Of a stretch of 7,417 nucleotides of DNA, positions 1-6,811 are shown in pieces (the first letter of the stretch is position 1; each line of letters begins with the position of its first letter). The position numbers and the translations under genes were made by a program. The DNA is from Nitrospirales bacterium. Its GTDB lineage: Bacteria; Nitrospirota; Nitrospiria; Nitrospirales; UBA8639. The stretch is taken from positions 1-7,417 of the forward strand of contig JACDDF010000093.1 of NCBI GenBank assembly GCA_013817135.1, read 5' to 3'. The notes under the pieces are model-generated. The model was not told the DNA's origin. It saw only the letters and a list, made by a program, of their open reading frames with translations, and made no database searches.

Positions 1-1062
1 GGATACGGGCGAGTGGTTCGCGGGCCATCAGGCGAGATCCGCCGTGTCGTCGAGGATCAAGATGCCTCACCGGAGGAACGCAGTATTTCGGAAATTAATG
101 TTGGGACATATGTCGTGGATGCCACCTTCCTTGGGAAGGCCTTGAGCCAATTGCGCCCGCAAAATGTCCAAGGGGAATTTTACATTACCGATATTATTGA
201 AATGGCTGTTCAGCAAGGCCTGAAAGTTGCGGCATGGGTGACCAATGACTATTTGGAGACAACTGGAATTAACACACGGGAACATCTGGCCATAGCCGAG
301 AAGGAAATGCGACGACGAATTTCCCAGCGTCTCATGTTGTCAGGGGTCACCATGCTGGATCCGGATCGGGTGATTGTTGACGATGGGGTCGAGGTCGGAA
401 GGGATACCAGCCTGTATCCTGGCGTCATGCTTGAAGGTCGGACCGTCATTGGAACCAATTGCGTTATTCACGGCAATTCGCGGCTGAATAATTCATTGGT
501 CGGCAATAATGTCCTCATTCAGGATTCGTGCGTGCTCCTTGAAGCTACAATAGAAGAGGGGGCGGTCATTGGACCTTTTGCCCATTTGCGTCCTGGTAGC
601 CTCATTCATCGAAAAGGCAAAGTTGGTAATTTTGTGGAATTGAAACAGACTGAAGTTGGAGAAGGGTCTAAGGTCAATCATTTGAGTTATCTCGGAGATA
701 CCGTGATTGGCCGGAATGTGAATATCGGCGCCGGGACCATTACCTGTAACTACGATGGATTTCGAAAGGCACGGACCCGGATTGAGGACAATGTATTTAT
801 TGGGAGCGATGTGCAATTAATTGCCCCGGTGACGATAGGGGAAGGAGCGTTGATTGCGGCAGGGACCACCGTTACGAAAAATGTTCCGCCCAATGCATTG
901 GGAATTTCTCGAGTGCCGCAAATCAATAAAGAAGGCACGGCGGCGAAGCGGCGGGAAATTCTGGCTTCTTCCTCAGCTACTCATGCTCAGGCCCAACAGC
1001 ATGATGACACGGAAGAGTCGTCACTCCAACCGAACCCTCAACATAAAAAAGACTCTGTTTAG
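1..1062 (+). CDS. glmU: Bifunctional UDP-GlcNAc pyrophosphorylase / glucosamine-1-phosphate N-acetyltransferase GlmU, 3' part (5' end outside window)
   Basis: GlmU acetylates glucosamine-1-phosphate with acetyl-CoA and then joins the product to UTP, giving UDP-GlcNAc for peptidoglycan and lipopolysaccharide in the cytoplasm. The reading frame is open from base 1 and begins inside the uridylyltransferase domain at GYGRVVR. By comparison with E. coli GlmU about 140 residues are missing upstream, so the GTG at 13 is not the real start. The end of the pyrophosphorylase domain is seen as QGEFYITDII. A left-handed beta-helix acetyltransferase domain follows, with hexapeptide repeats and the signatures FAHLRPG, NFVELK, NHLSYLGD and GAGTITCNYDG. 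The residues matching the E. coli acetyltransferase site are present: Arg at 589-591, Lys at 643-645, His at 679-681 and Tyr at 688-690. After ISRVPQ there is a hydrophilic tail of 46 residues, against about 13 in E. coli. glmS follows 136 bp downstream, a common pairing. Confidence 0.97.
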   Translation, partial: GYGRVVRGPSGEIRRVVEDQDASPEERSISEINVGTYVVDATFLGKALSQLRPQNVQGEFYITDIIEMAVQQGLKVAAWVTNDYLETTGINTREHLAIAEKEMRRRISQRLMLSGVTMLDPDRVIVDDGVEVGRDTSLYPGVMLEGRTVIGTNCVIHGNSRLNNSLVGNNVLIQDSCVLLEATIEEGAVIGPFAHLRPGSLIHRKGKVGNFVELKQTEVGEGSKVNHLSYLGDTVIGRNVNIGAGTITCNYDGFRKARTRIEDNVFIGSDVQLIAPVTIGEGALIAAGTTVTKNVPPNALGISRVPQINKEGTAAKRREILASSSATHAQAQQHDDTEESSLQPNPQHKKDSV

Positions 1063-1158
1063 TGACCAATTTTGATGAACGAAGTCGAGCGATGTCTGGT
1101 TGGCCCCATGCGTTTCCGTTCCGGCCTTCACTGATCGATACCATCCTGATCTTTCCAA

Positions 1159-1189
1159 TACAATTAAAAAAATGATGAGATGTAAGGAG
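1159..1189 (+). promoter_or_regulatory. Possible -10 element and ribosome-binding site ahead of glmS
   Basis: The 136-bp gap between glmU and glmS contains TACAAT at 1159-1164, five of six matches to a sigma-70 -10 box, followed by an A-rich run. I see no convincing -35 box 16-18 bases upstream, so a separate glmS promoter is only a possibility. The Shine-Dalgarno sequence TAAGGAG at 1183-1189 is strong and lies 9 bases before the glmS ATG, which fixes that start. I see no factor-independent terminator after glmU and no sign of a glmS ribozyme, so read-through from glmU is equally plausible. Confidence 0.25.
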
Positions 1190-1198
1190 CCTTAGATT

Positions 1199-3028
1199 AT
1201 GTGTGGAATCATCGGATATGTTGGAGATGAATCAGCTACACCTATATTAGTAGCCGGGCTACAACGGCTGGAATATCGAGGGTACGACTCCGCCGGGATT
1301 GCGATTCAACATAATGGAGAGTTGAAGATTCGAAGGACGGTGGGCAAGCTCATCAATCTCCAGGCCGTTTTGCAAAACGGGGATGTCACCGGAACGATCG
1401 GAATCGGTCATACTCGTTGGGCCACGCATGGTCGGCCATCTGAACAAAATGCCCATCCTCACCGTTCGGGAGAGATCGTCCTCGTCCATAACGGTATCAT
1501 TGAAAATTTCCTAGATCTCCGCCACCGATTGGAATTAGAAGGCTATCGATTTGAGTCTGAAACCGACACTGAGGTTATTGCGCATCTATTATCTTCGCTC
1601 ACGTTAAAAGGGCATGGGCTTCAAGAGGCGGTCAGATTAATGGCCAATGACCTGCATGGGAGTTATGCCATTGCCGTAATGTCGTTGGCTGAGCCAGGAC
1701 GCATCGTCGTCAGTCGTTCAGGATGTCCCCTGGTGATTGGTCAGAATGGAAAAGGAGCATTCTTGGCTTCTGATGTCACTCCTCTCCTCGCCCATATACG
1801 GGAGGTGGTGTTTTTAGAAGACGGAGATGTGGGCATTTTAGAGAGTTCCGGAATCACCATTTTTGATTCGGCCGGCCAACCGAAAGATTTCAGCCCGGTT
1901 ACTATTGACTGGGATGCTGAGGCGGCTGAAAAGGGGGGCTATCCGGATTTCATGATGAAGGAAATCCATGAACAGCCACAAGTGATCATGGATACGCTTC
2001 GGGGCCGGTTTCAATATGAAACGGGCGAAGCGGATCTTCCCGATTTGGCCATGACTGACGAGGAGTTGCTCAATGCCAGGCGAATCTGGATCGTTGCGTG
2101 TGGGACGTCTTGGCACTCAGGGCTCGTCGGGAAATATTTATTCGAAGAAATGATTCGACGCCCCGTTCAGGTGGATATTGGTTCAGAGTTCCGGTACCGG
2201 GAGCCCATGATTCAAAAGGACGATTTATTTATTGCCATTTCACAATCAGGCGAGACGGCGGACACATTGGCGGCGGCACGGGAAGCTAAGCACCGAGGGG
2301 CTCGCGTCCTGGCGATTGTGAATGTGGTGGGGAGTACTCTGGCTCGCGAAGCCGATGGGGTGATTTACACAAGATGTGGTCCTGAAATTAGCGTGGCTTC
2401 TACGAAAGCCTTTACCGGGCAGGTGATTGCCTTATATCTATTGGCCTTGCATGTGGGACGGGTGCGTCGCACGTTAAGTCCGGAGGAAGGGCGGTGGTGG
2501 TTGGATCATTTCCTCAAGCTTCCTGGCCAAGTAGAGCATATTCTCAAGCAGGAAGCGGCTATTCAAGCCATTGCCAATCGGTATTATCAAAAACGAAATT
2601 TTTTGTATTTGGGTCGTGGGATTAATTATCCCATCGCCCTGGAAGGGGCATTGAAACTCAAAGAAATCTCATATATCCATGCAGAGGGGTATGCAGCAGG
2701 GGAGATGAAGCATGGTCCAATTGCGTTGATTGATGAAGACATGCCCGTGGTCGTCTTATCGCCGAAAGATCGGCTCTATGAAAAGTCTGTCAGTAATCTG
2801 ATGGAAGTGCGCGCCAGGAGTGCCCCCGTGATTGCATTTGTGACCGAAGGGGATCATGCCTTGGATCAGGTTGCCGATCACGTGTTCGCGATTCCTGCTG
2901 TGCATGCGCTCTTGACCCCGATTCTGTTTACCGTCGGTCTTCAGCTGCTGGCCTATCATATCGCGGTGTTGCGAGGGGTAGATATTGACCGTCCGAGAAA
3001 TCTTGCCAAGAGTGTGACGGTTGAGTAA
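1199..3028 (+). CDS. glmS: Glutamine--fructose-6-phosphate aminotransferase (isomerizing) GlmS
   Basis: GlmS converts fructose-6-phosphate and glutamine to glucosamine-6-phosphate and glutamate, the committed step into amino-sugar synthesis in the cytoplasm. The protein has 609 residues, the same length as E. coli GlmS. It starts MCGIIGYVG, so removal of Met exposes the catalytic Cys of a class II (Ntn) glutaminase. Further glutaminase motifs are HTRWATHG and HNGIIEN. The isomerase half has two SIS domains. The first shows CGTSWHSG (from Cys301), SQSGETADT and STKAFTGQ. The second shows GRGINYPIALEGALKLKE, with Glu489 and His505 (KHGP) matching E. coli mature residues 488 and 504. The C-terminal RPRNLAKSVTVE carries Lys604, the sugar-binding lysine. 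The start is supported by TAAGGAG 9 bases upstream and by the need for Cys at position 2. The gene follows glmU. The 279-bp gap after it separates it from the rhamnose genes. Confidence 0.98.
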   Translation: MCGIIGYVGDESATPILVAGLQRLEYRGYDSAGIAIQHNGELKIRRTVGKLINLQAVLQNGDVTGTIGIGHTRWATHGRPSEQNAHPHRSGEIVLVHNGIIENFLDLRHRLELEGYRFESETDTEVIAHLLSSLTLKGHGLQEAVRLMANDLHGSYAIAVMSLAEPGRIVVSRSGCPLVIGQNGKGAFLASDVTPLLAHIREVVFLEDGDVGILESSGITIFDSAGQPKDFSPVTIDWDAEAAEKGGYPDFMMKEIHEQPQVIMDTLRGRFQYETGEADLPDLAMTDEELLNARRIWIVACGTSWHSGLVGKYLFEEMIRRPVQVDIGSEFRYREPMIQKDDLFIAISQSGETADTLAAAREAKHRGARVLAIVNVVGSTLAREADGVIYTRCGPEISVASTKAFTGQVIALYLLALHVGRVRRTLSPEEGRWWLDHFLKLPGQVEHILKQEAAIQAIANRYYQKRNFLYLGRGINYPIALEGALKLKEISYIHAEGYAAGEMKHGPIALIDEDMPVVVLSPKDRLYEKSVSNLMEVRARSAPVIAFVTEGDHALDQVADHVFAIPAVHALLTPILFTVGLQLLAYHIAVLRGVDIDRPRNLAKSVTVE

Positions 3029-3080
3029 GGAGTCCTTCCTATATCCCACCAGAGTATTTCCTGGTTTGTCCCCACGACTT

Positions 3081-3106
3081 TTAACAGCTGGGAGCTATTT
3101 TATATT
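3081..3106 (+). promoter_or_regulatory. Weak promoter-like AT-rich segment upstream of the rhamnose operon
   Basis: The 3071-3120 stretch is only about 36% GC by my count. It holds TTAACA (3081-3086, five of six matches to a -35 box) and TATATT (3101-3106, resembling a -10 box). The spacing between them is only 14 bases, shorter than the preferred 17, so this is a weak candidate. AATAAT at 3109-3114 is another -10-like word, but its spacing to TTAACA is too long (22). A promoter for rfbBACD is expected somewhere between glmS and rfbB unless transcription continues from glmS. No strong terminator is visible after glmS; the short AGCT-GGG-AGCT hairpin at 3086-3096 with T-rich sequence after it is too weak to call. 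Confidence 0.2.
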
Positions 3107-3165
3107 TCAATAATTTTGCCGTTTCCTCAGCATAGGAGTGATCGAGTCTCACCAGAGAAAAACAG

Positions 3166-3288
3166 GGGAGTGTTCAAAAAGGCCTGTCCAGCAAGGCCGC
3201 GGCCGCTTGGACGAGTCGAGCGTACGGAGGAGTACGTGAGCACGGCCAAGCGGCGAGAACGCCGCTGGCAGCATTTTTCAATACTCCC
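3166..3288. repeat. GC-rich imperfect inverted repeat (REP/BIME-like intergenic element)
   Basis: This ~123-bp segment is largely self-complementary. The outer arms are GGGAGTGTTCAAAAA (3166-3180) and TTTTTCAATACTCCC (3274-3288), pairing at 13 of 15 positions plus one G-T wobble. The middle arms GCCGCTTGG (3202-3210) and CCAAGCGGC (3246-3254) pair perfectly over 9 bp. The core is CGTAC (3221-3225) and GTACG (3232-3236) around a 6-base loop. Local alternative hairpins exist, for example AGCGGCG-AGAA-CGCCGCT (3249-3266) and GGCCT/AGGCC (3181-3198). Bases 3181-3270 are 70% GC by my count, against about 36% just upstream. It fits no protein gene. The architecture, with A-run/T-run edges and a GTAC core, resembles interspersed palindromic repeats I recall from Nitrospira-type genomes; that resemblance is from memory. 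The repeat ends 4 bases before the rfbB Shine-Dalgarno, so if transcribed it would form the operon's leader structure. Confidence 0.75.
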
Positions 3289-3307
3289 AATTGGAGAAGA
3301 TTGAATC

Positions 3308-4402
3308 ATGGAGACTATGGTCGTGACAGGAGGCGCTGGATTTATTGGCGCCAATTTTGTTCGGATGGCTCTTCACAAGACCGAAGCACGGGTTGTCGTC
3401 GTGGACAAATTAACGTATGCGGGGCATCGAGAAAACCTTGATGGATTGTGGGACCATCCTCGTCTAGATTTTATCCAGGCAGATATTGCCGATGCGGGAG
3501 AAATGACCCGGGTCATGGATTCATATTCTCCCAGGTGGTTATTGAATTTTGCAGCTGAATCGCATGTGGACCGGTCCATTGACGACCCGTATCCCTTTAT
3601 CCATACCAATGTCACGGGAACGCTGGTGTTGTTAGACGTGGTCCGGCGTTTCCTGAAGCATCGCACTCCCGAGCATCAACGGCATTTTCGGTTCCTGCAT
3701 GTCTCGACAGATGAAGTGTATGGCACGTTGGGTCCAACAGGGTTGTTCTCCGAAGAGACCCCTTATGCCCCCAATTCTCCGTATGCGGCCTCGAAAGCGA
3801 GTGCCGATCATTTGGTGCGAGCCTTCTATCACACCTATGGTCTTCCGACGTTGATGACCAATTGCTCGAATAATTATGGGCCTTTTCAATTTCCCGAAAA
3901 GCTCATTCCTCTCATGGTCTTGAATGCCTTAGAAGGGAAGCCTCTTCCGATTTATGGGAACGGTCAGAATATACGGGACTGGTTGTTTGTTGAAGACCAT
4001 TGTGAAGGCTTACTCCTGGTCCTTCAGGAAGGCACGCCTGGAGAAAAATATAACCTTGGCGGGCGGTCGGAACGATCGAACCTTGATGTCGTCGATGCCC
4101 TATGCCTGATTTTGGAAGATGTTGCGCCCAGTAGTTCGAATTTTTCCCTGTCTCAACGTGGCATCACACGATACGGAGACCTGAAAGTATTTGTGCCTGA
4201 CCGTCCCGGTCATGATTTTCGTTATGGAATTGATACCACCAAAGTTCAATCGCAACTGGGGTGGAGCCCCCGCCACTCTTTCGAGTCCGGATTGCAGCGG
4301 ACGATAGAATGGTATGCTGCCAATCGCGAATGGTGTCAGGCCGTGACCACGAACTCCTATCAACGGGAACGACTCGGGTTATCCTCTGCCCCATTGATAT
4401 AG
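3308..4402 (+). CDS. rfbB: dTDP-glucose 4,6-dehydratase RfbB (RmlB)
   Basis: RfbB catalyses the second step of dTDP-L-rhamnose synthesis, NAD-dependent oxidation and dehydration of dTDP-glucose to dTDP-4-keto-6-deoxyglucose, in the cytoplasm. The 364-residue protein is an extended short-chain dehydrogenase of usual length (about 350-360). The Rossmann glycine motif is GGAGFIG (Gly8, Gly11, Gly14). The dehydratase-specific catalytic triplet Thr134-Asp135-Glu136 lies in STDEVYG. Tyr159 and Lys163 form the YxxxK pair in YAASK. Family blocks ESHVDRSI, NCSNNYGPFQFPEKLIP, NIRDWLFVEDHC and DRPGHDFRY are all present. The ATG at 3308 is preferred over the in-frame ATG at 3317 because GGAG at 3293-3296 is 11 bases upstream of the first and about 20 from the second. 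It is the first gene of an rfbBACD cluster, but unlike the following genes it is separated from rfbA by 72 bp. Confidence 0.97.
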   Translation: METMVVTGGAGFIGANFVRMALHKTEARVVVVDKLTYAGHRENLDGLWDHPRLDFIQADIADAGEMTRVMDSYSPRWLLNFAAESHVDRSIDDPYPFIHTNVTGTLVLLDVVRRFLKHRTPEHQRHFRFLHVSTDEVYGTLGPTGLFSEETPYAPNSPYAASKASADHLVRAFYHTYGLPTLMTNCSNNYGPFQFPEKLIPLMVLNALEGKPLPIYGNGQNIRDWLFVEDHCEGLLLVLQEGTPGEKYNLGGRSERSNLDVVDALCLILEDVAPSSSNFSLSQRGITRYGDLKVFVPDRPGHDFRYGIDTTKVQSQLGWSPRHSFESGLQRTIEWYAANREWCQAVTTNSYQRERLGLSSAPLI

Positions 4403-4408
4403 GGGCAG
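4386..4408 (+). other. Hairpin spanning the rfbB stop codon
   Basis: CTGCCCC (4386-4392) and GGGGCAG (4402-4408) form a perfect 7-bp, GC-rich stem around a 9-base loop, and the stem can extend outward past one bulged base. The rfbB TAG stop (4400-4402) lies in the loop and first base of the right arm. No uninterrupted T-run follows (the next bases are GGACGTTCTCTCATTTT), so it is not a convincing factor-independent terminator. It could stabilise a transcript end or modestly reduce downstream transcription, or be chance. Confidence 0.35.
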
Positions 4409-4436
4409 GGACGTTCTCTCATTTTGGCAAGGTAAC

Positions 4437-4478
4437 ATGAGAATGACGAAGATATTGGAATACAAAGGGGCACGATGA
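4437..4478 (+). CDS. Possible 13-codon leader ORF coupled to rfbA
   Basis: In the gap between rfbB and rfbA an ATG at 4437 opens a short frame encoding [13 protein letters not shown]. Its TGA stop at 4476-4478 overlaps the rfbA start as ATGA. An AAGG at 4429-4432 lies 4 bases before this ATG, so initiation is possible. The ATGA junction is the same arrangement used between rfbC and rfbD. If translated, it would deliver ribosomes to the rfbA start. I recognise no homology, and ORFs this short occur often by chance, so this is a hypothesis resting on position only. Confidence 0.2.
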   Translation: MRMTKILEYKGAR

Positions 4479-5350
4479 AGGGAATCATCCTAGCGGGTGG
4501 ATCGGGAACCCGACTCTATCCCTTAACCCACGCGGTCAGCAAACAACTCATGCCGGTTTTCGATAAACCGATGATCTATTATCCGTTGTCGACTCTCATG
4601 CTTGCTGGAGTCCGGGAGATTCTGGTGATCACGACTCCGCATGAGCAGGAAGGGTTCGTCCGGTTGTTAGGTGATGGCAGTCATCTCGGGTTAACGATCC
4701 GCTATCAGGTCCAACCCCGACCGGAAGGAATTGCGCAAGCCTTTGTGATTGGGCGTGAGTTTATCGGGCAGGATCGGGTGGCGCTCATTCTTGGTGATAA
4801 TATTTTTTATGGGCATGGGCTCTCTCGCTATCTTCAGGAAACGGCCTCTCAGGCCTCGGGTGCGCAAGTCTTTGCCTACCAGGTTCGGGATCCGGAACGA
4901 TACGGTGTGGTGACCTTTAATGATCACGGCCAAGCCACCAGCCTGGAGGAAAAGCCCCTCCATCCCAAATCACCTTATGCGGTAACCGGGTTATATTTTT
5001 ATGACAATCAGGTTGTGGGCATGGCCGATTCTCTCAAGCCTTCGGCTAGAGGAGAGTTAGAAATCACCGATGTGAATAGAACCTATTTAGAGGCCGGATC
5101 GCTGCATGTGCGGGTGCTGGGGCGCGGCATTGCCTGGTTGGATACGGGGACTCACGAATCCCTCATGCAAGCGGCACATTATATTCAAGTTTTACAAGAA
5201 CGACAGGGCCTGATGGTTTCCTGCCCGGAAGAAATCGCTTACAAAATGGGTTACATTCAATCAGGTGACGTGTTGCGCTTAGCCACGAAAATGAAAGACA
5301 ACGGATATGGGCAATACTTGCTGCATTTGGTGAATCAGGGTCAGGAGTAA
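4475..5350 (+). CDS. rfbA: Glucose-1-phosphate thymidylyltransferase RfbA (RmlA)
   Basis: RfbA joins glucose-1-phosphate and dTTP to give dTDP-glucose and pyrophosphate, the first step of the dTDP-L-rhamnose pathway, and is normally feedback-inhibited by dTDP-rhamnose. The 291-residue protein has the standard length. The nucleotide-binding loop [11 protein letters not shown] lies at residues 8-18, followed by [18 protein letters not shown]. Metal- and sugar-site signatures are LGDNIFYG (Asp108) and [13 protein letters not shown] (Asp223), matching the two conserved metal-binding aspartates of the family. Other family blocks are [19 protein letters not shown] and [11 protein letters not shown]. 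The start at 4475 is secure: the protein begins with the canonical [16 protein letters not shown] (4464-4470) is the likely ribosome-binding site, and an in-frame TAA at 4433-4435 blocks extension. rfbC begins 6 bases after its stop, and the rfbC Shine-Dalgarno lies inside the end of this gene. Confidence 0.98.
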   Translation: MKGIILAGGSGTRLYPLTHAVSKQLMPVFDKPMIYYPLSTLMLAGVREILVITTPHEQEGFVRLLGDGSHLGLTIRYQVQPRPEGIAQAFVIGREFIGQDRVALILGDNIFYGHGLSRYLQETASQASGAQVFAYQVRDPERYGVVTFNDHGQATSLEEKPLHPKSPYAVTGLYFYDNQVVGMADSLKPSARGELEITDVNRTYLEAGSLHVRVLGRGIAWLDTGTHESLMQAAHYIQVLQERQGLMVSCPEEIAYKMGYIQSGDVLRLATKMKDNGYGQYLLHLVNQGQE

Positions 5351-5356
5351 CCGGGC

Positions 5357-5911
5357 ATGAAATTTTTCCCAACCAGGCTGCCGGAGGTTCTGATTGTTGA
5401 GCCTGATGTTTATCGGGATCAACGTGGATGGTTTTTAGAAACGTATCATGTACAAAAGTATCAGGAGGCAGGGATCCCGCTTCCATTTGTGCAGGATAAC
5501 TGTTCATCGTCGGTCCGCGCGACACTTCGGGGTCTTCACCTTCAAATGACTCGCCCACAAGGGAAGCTCATACGGGTAATCCGTGGGGAAATTTTTGATG
5601 TCGCGGTCGATATTCGAAAGGGGTCGCCGACCTTTGCCTCATGGGTGGGAGTCAACTTATCGGCAGAGGATTTCAAACAAATTTATATTCCTCCGGGTTT
5701 TGCCCATGGATTTTGTGTCCTCAGCGATGTGGCGGAAGTGGAGTACAAATGTACCGATGTCTATGCGCCTGGCGGTGAAGTGACCATTCGATGGGATGAC
5801 CCACGTATTGGCATTCAATGGCCGATCGAACGGCCGCTTCTCTCCACAAAGGATGCTGCTGGGCAGTTCCTTGACGACCTGTGCGATCAACTTCCGGATT
5901 ACCAACCATGA
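5357..5911 (+). CDS. rfbC: dTDP-4-dehydrorhamnose 3,5-epimerase RfbC (RmlC)
   Basis: RfbC inverts C3 and C5 of dTDP-4-keto-6-deoxyglucose to give dTDP-4-keto-L-rhamnose, the third step of the pathway. It is a small cupin, usually a homodimer. The 184 residues match the usual family length of about 180. Recognised blocks are [56 protein letters not shown] and EYKCTDVY. His61 in RGLHLQ is the expected catalytic base, Tyr130 in EYKCTD the expected acid, and the Asp of WDDP (147-148) probably belongs to the His-Asp pair; I assign these by motif, not alignment. AGGAG at 5343-5347, inside the last codons of rfbA, lies 9 bases before the ATG, so translation is probably coupled to rfbA. The stop overlaps the rfbD start as ATGA (5908-5911). 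Confidence 0.97.
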   Translation: MKFFPTRLPEVLIVEPDVYRDQRGWFLETYHVQKYQEAGIPLPFVQDNCSSSVRATLRGLHLQMTRPQGKLIRVIRGEIFDVAVDIRKGSPTFASWVGVNLSAEDFKQIYIPPGFAHGFCVLSDVAEVEYKCTDVYAPGGEVTIRWDDPRIGIQWPIERPLLSTKDAAGQFLDDLCDQLPDYQP

Positions 5912-6744
5912 GGCAGAGTCGAATTTTAATCACAGGGGCTCAAGGTCAATTAGGACAGGCGCTACAACGGCAATATGCCGACCACGAGGTCACGGCCTGG
6001 GACCTCCAGGACCTGGATATCACGCAGTTTGAGGAAGTCAAGAAAGCTCTTGATCAACTCCGACCACACATCGTGATCAATGCGGCCGCTTATACGCAGG
6101 TGGATGAGGCAGAAGTGAAACAGGATGCCGCATTCCGGGGCAATGCCCTGGGCCCGAGAAATCTTGCAGTGGTGACGAATGATCTGGGAATGACTCTGAT
6201 CCATTTTTCCACTGATTATGTATTTGATGGTCAGCAGAATCGGCCTTATCATGAATTCGATCGTACGAATCCGTTAGGCGTCTATGGGCAGAGTAAATTA
6301 GCCGGTGAAGCGGCGGTGCGGATAGCGAACCCACGGCATTTTATTGTCCGGACGGCCTGGCTTTATCACACTGTGGGGAAGAACTTTCCAAGTACGATTT
6401 GTCGAATGACGGGACGGGAGGTGGTGAAAGTCGTCAGCGACCAATATGGGTCACCGACCTTTGCCCCTCATCTCGCTCGGGCAGTATTCCAGTTGGGTGA
6501 GACGGATGCGTTTGGGACCTATCACATGGCCGGTGCGGGCGGAGCCAGTTGGTACGAATTGACCCAAGCACTCTATCAGGCGTTGGATATTCAAACTTCG
6601 GTCGTGCCTATAGCCACCGCTCAATTTCCTCGACCTGCTCGGAGGCCACCCTATGCCGTGCTGACCTCTTTACAGAACCCCTTGATTGAGTTGCCCTCCT
6701 GGGAAGAGGGTGTTCGTGATTTTGCCAGTCAGTGGAAAGGCTAG
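5908..6744 (+). CDS. rfbD: dTDP-4-dehydrorhamnose reductase RfbD (RmlD)
   Basis: RfbD reduces dTDP-4-keto-L-rhamnose with NAD(P)H, giving dTDP-L-rhamnose, the activated sugar for surface polysaccharides. From the ATG at 5908 it has 278 residues, close to the family norm. The Rossmann motif is TGAQGQLG (Gly10, Gly13, Gly16). The catalytic set is Thr102 in STDYVFDG with Tyr126 and Lys130 in YGQSK. Other family features are [12 protein letters not shown] and the RTAWLY block. I prefer 5908 over the upstream in-frame GTG at 5881 because it overlaps the rfbC stop as ATGA, places the first beta-strand (RILITGA) directly at the N-terminus as in homologues, and avoids a 31-base overlap with rfbC. No good Shine-Dalgarno precedes it, which fits re-initiation by ribosomes finishing rfbC. 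It completes the rfbBACD set. Confidence 0.96.
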   Translation: MRQSRILITGAQGQLGQALQRQYADHEVTAWDLQDLDITQFEEVKKALDQLRPHIVINAAAYTQVDEAEVKQDAAFRGNALGPRNLAVVTNDLGMTLIHFSTDYVFDGQQNRPYHEFDRTNPLGVYGQSKLAGEAAVRIANPRHFIVRTAWLYHTVGKNFPSTICRMTGREVVKVVSDQYGSPTFAPHLARAVFQLGETDAFGTYHMAGAGGASWYELTQALYQALDIQTSVVPIATAQFPRPARRPPYAVLTSLQNPLIELPSWEEGVRDFASQWKG

Positions 6745-6775
6745 GAGTTGTCATCTGTTCGGTGAATTATCTTCT

Positions 6776-6785
6776 GTTGATCAAC
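6776..6785. repeat. Perfect 10-bp palindrome GTTGATCAAC in the rfbD-uppP gap
   Basis: The 67-bp gap between rfbD and uppP contains the perfect palindrome GTTGATCAAC, 26 bases before the uppP start. It is partly nested in a second, wider inverted repeat, AGTTGT (6746-6751) and ACAACT (6784-6789). The two cannot fold at once in RNA. A palindrome with no loop is more typical of a DNA site for a dimeric protein than of an RNA hairpin, but I recognise no known operator. It could be chance. Confidence 0.3.
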
Positions 6786-6811
6786 AACTAAAAGAAAGGC
6801 ATTCATAACCG

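Noticed and set aside
13..15. GTG at 13 as the start of glmU
   Set aside because: The frame is open to base 1 and encodes GYGR, an internal motif of the uridylyltransferase domain, so the real start is outside the window.
1063..1198. glmS ribozyme or riboswitch in the glmS leader
   Set aside because: The 136-bp gap shows no long paired elements or ribozyme-like core, and that ribozyme is essentially confined to Gram-positive bacteria.
3083..3106. Factor-independent terminator after glmS (AGCT-GGG-AGCT followed by T-rich sequence)
   Set aside because: The stem is only 4 bp and the T-tract is interrupted; too weak to call.
3199..3206. GCGGCCGC (a NotI recognition palindrome) inside the repeat
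   Set aside because: It is an incidental result of the GC-rich arms and has no biological role of its own that I can support.
3116..3304. 62-codon open frame covering the glmS-rfbB gap
   Set aside because: Most of it is the inverted repeat read as codons; the product is Arg-rich without recognisable motifs, and the frame has no clear Shine-Dalgarno. Copies of such repeats easily create false hypothetical proteins.
5163..5558. 131-codon open frame on the minus strand
   Set aside because: It lies antisense across rfbA and rfbC, both of which are strongly supported, and its product shows no family motif.
5881..5907. Upstream GTG start for rfbD, adding 9 residues
   Set aside because: It lacks a ribosome-binding site, overlaps rfbC by 31 bases and adds residues before the first Rossmann strand; the ATG at 5908 forms a typical ATGA junction.
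6748..6773. Promoter for uppP using TTGTCA (6748-6753) and TATCTT (6768-6773)
   Set aside because: Spacing is only 14 bases and the -10 match is poor, so it is not supportable as a promoter.
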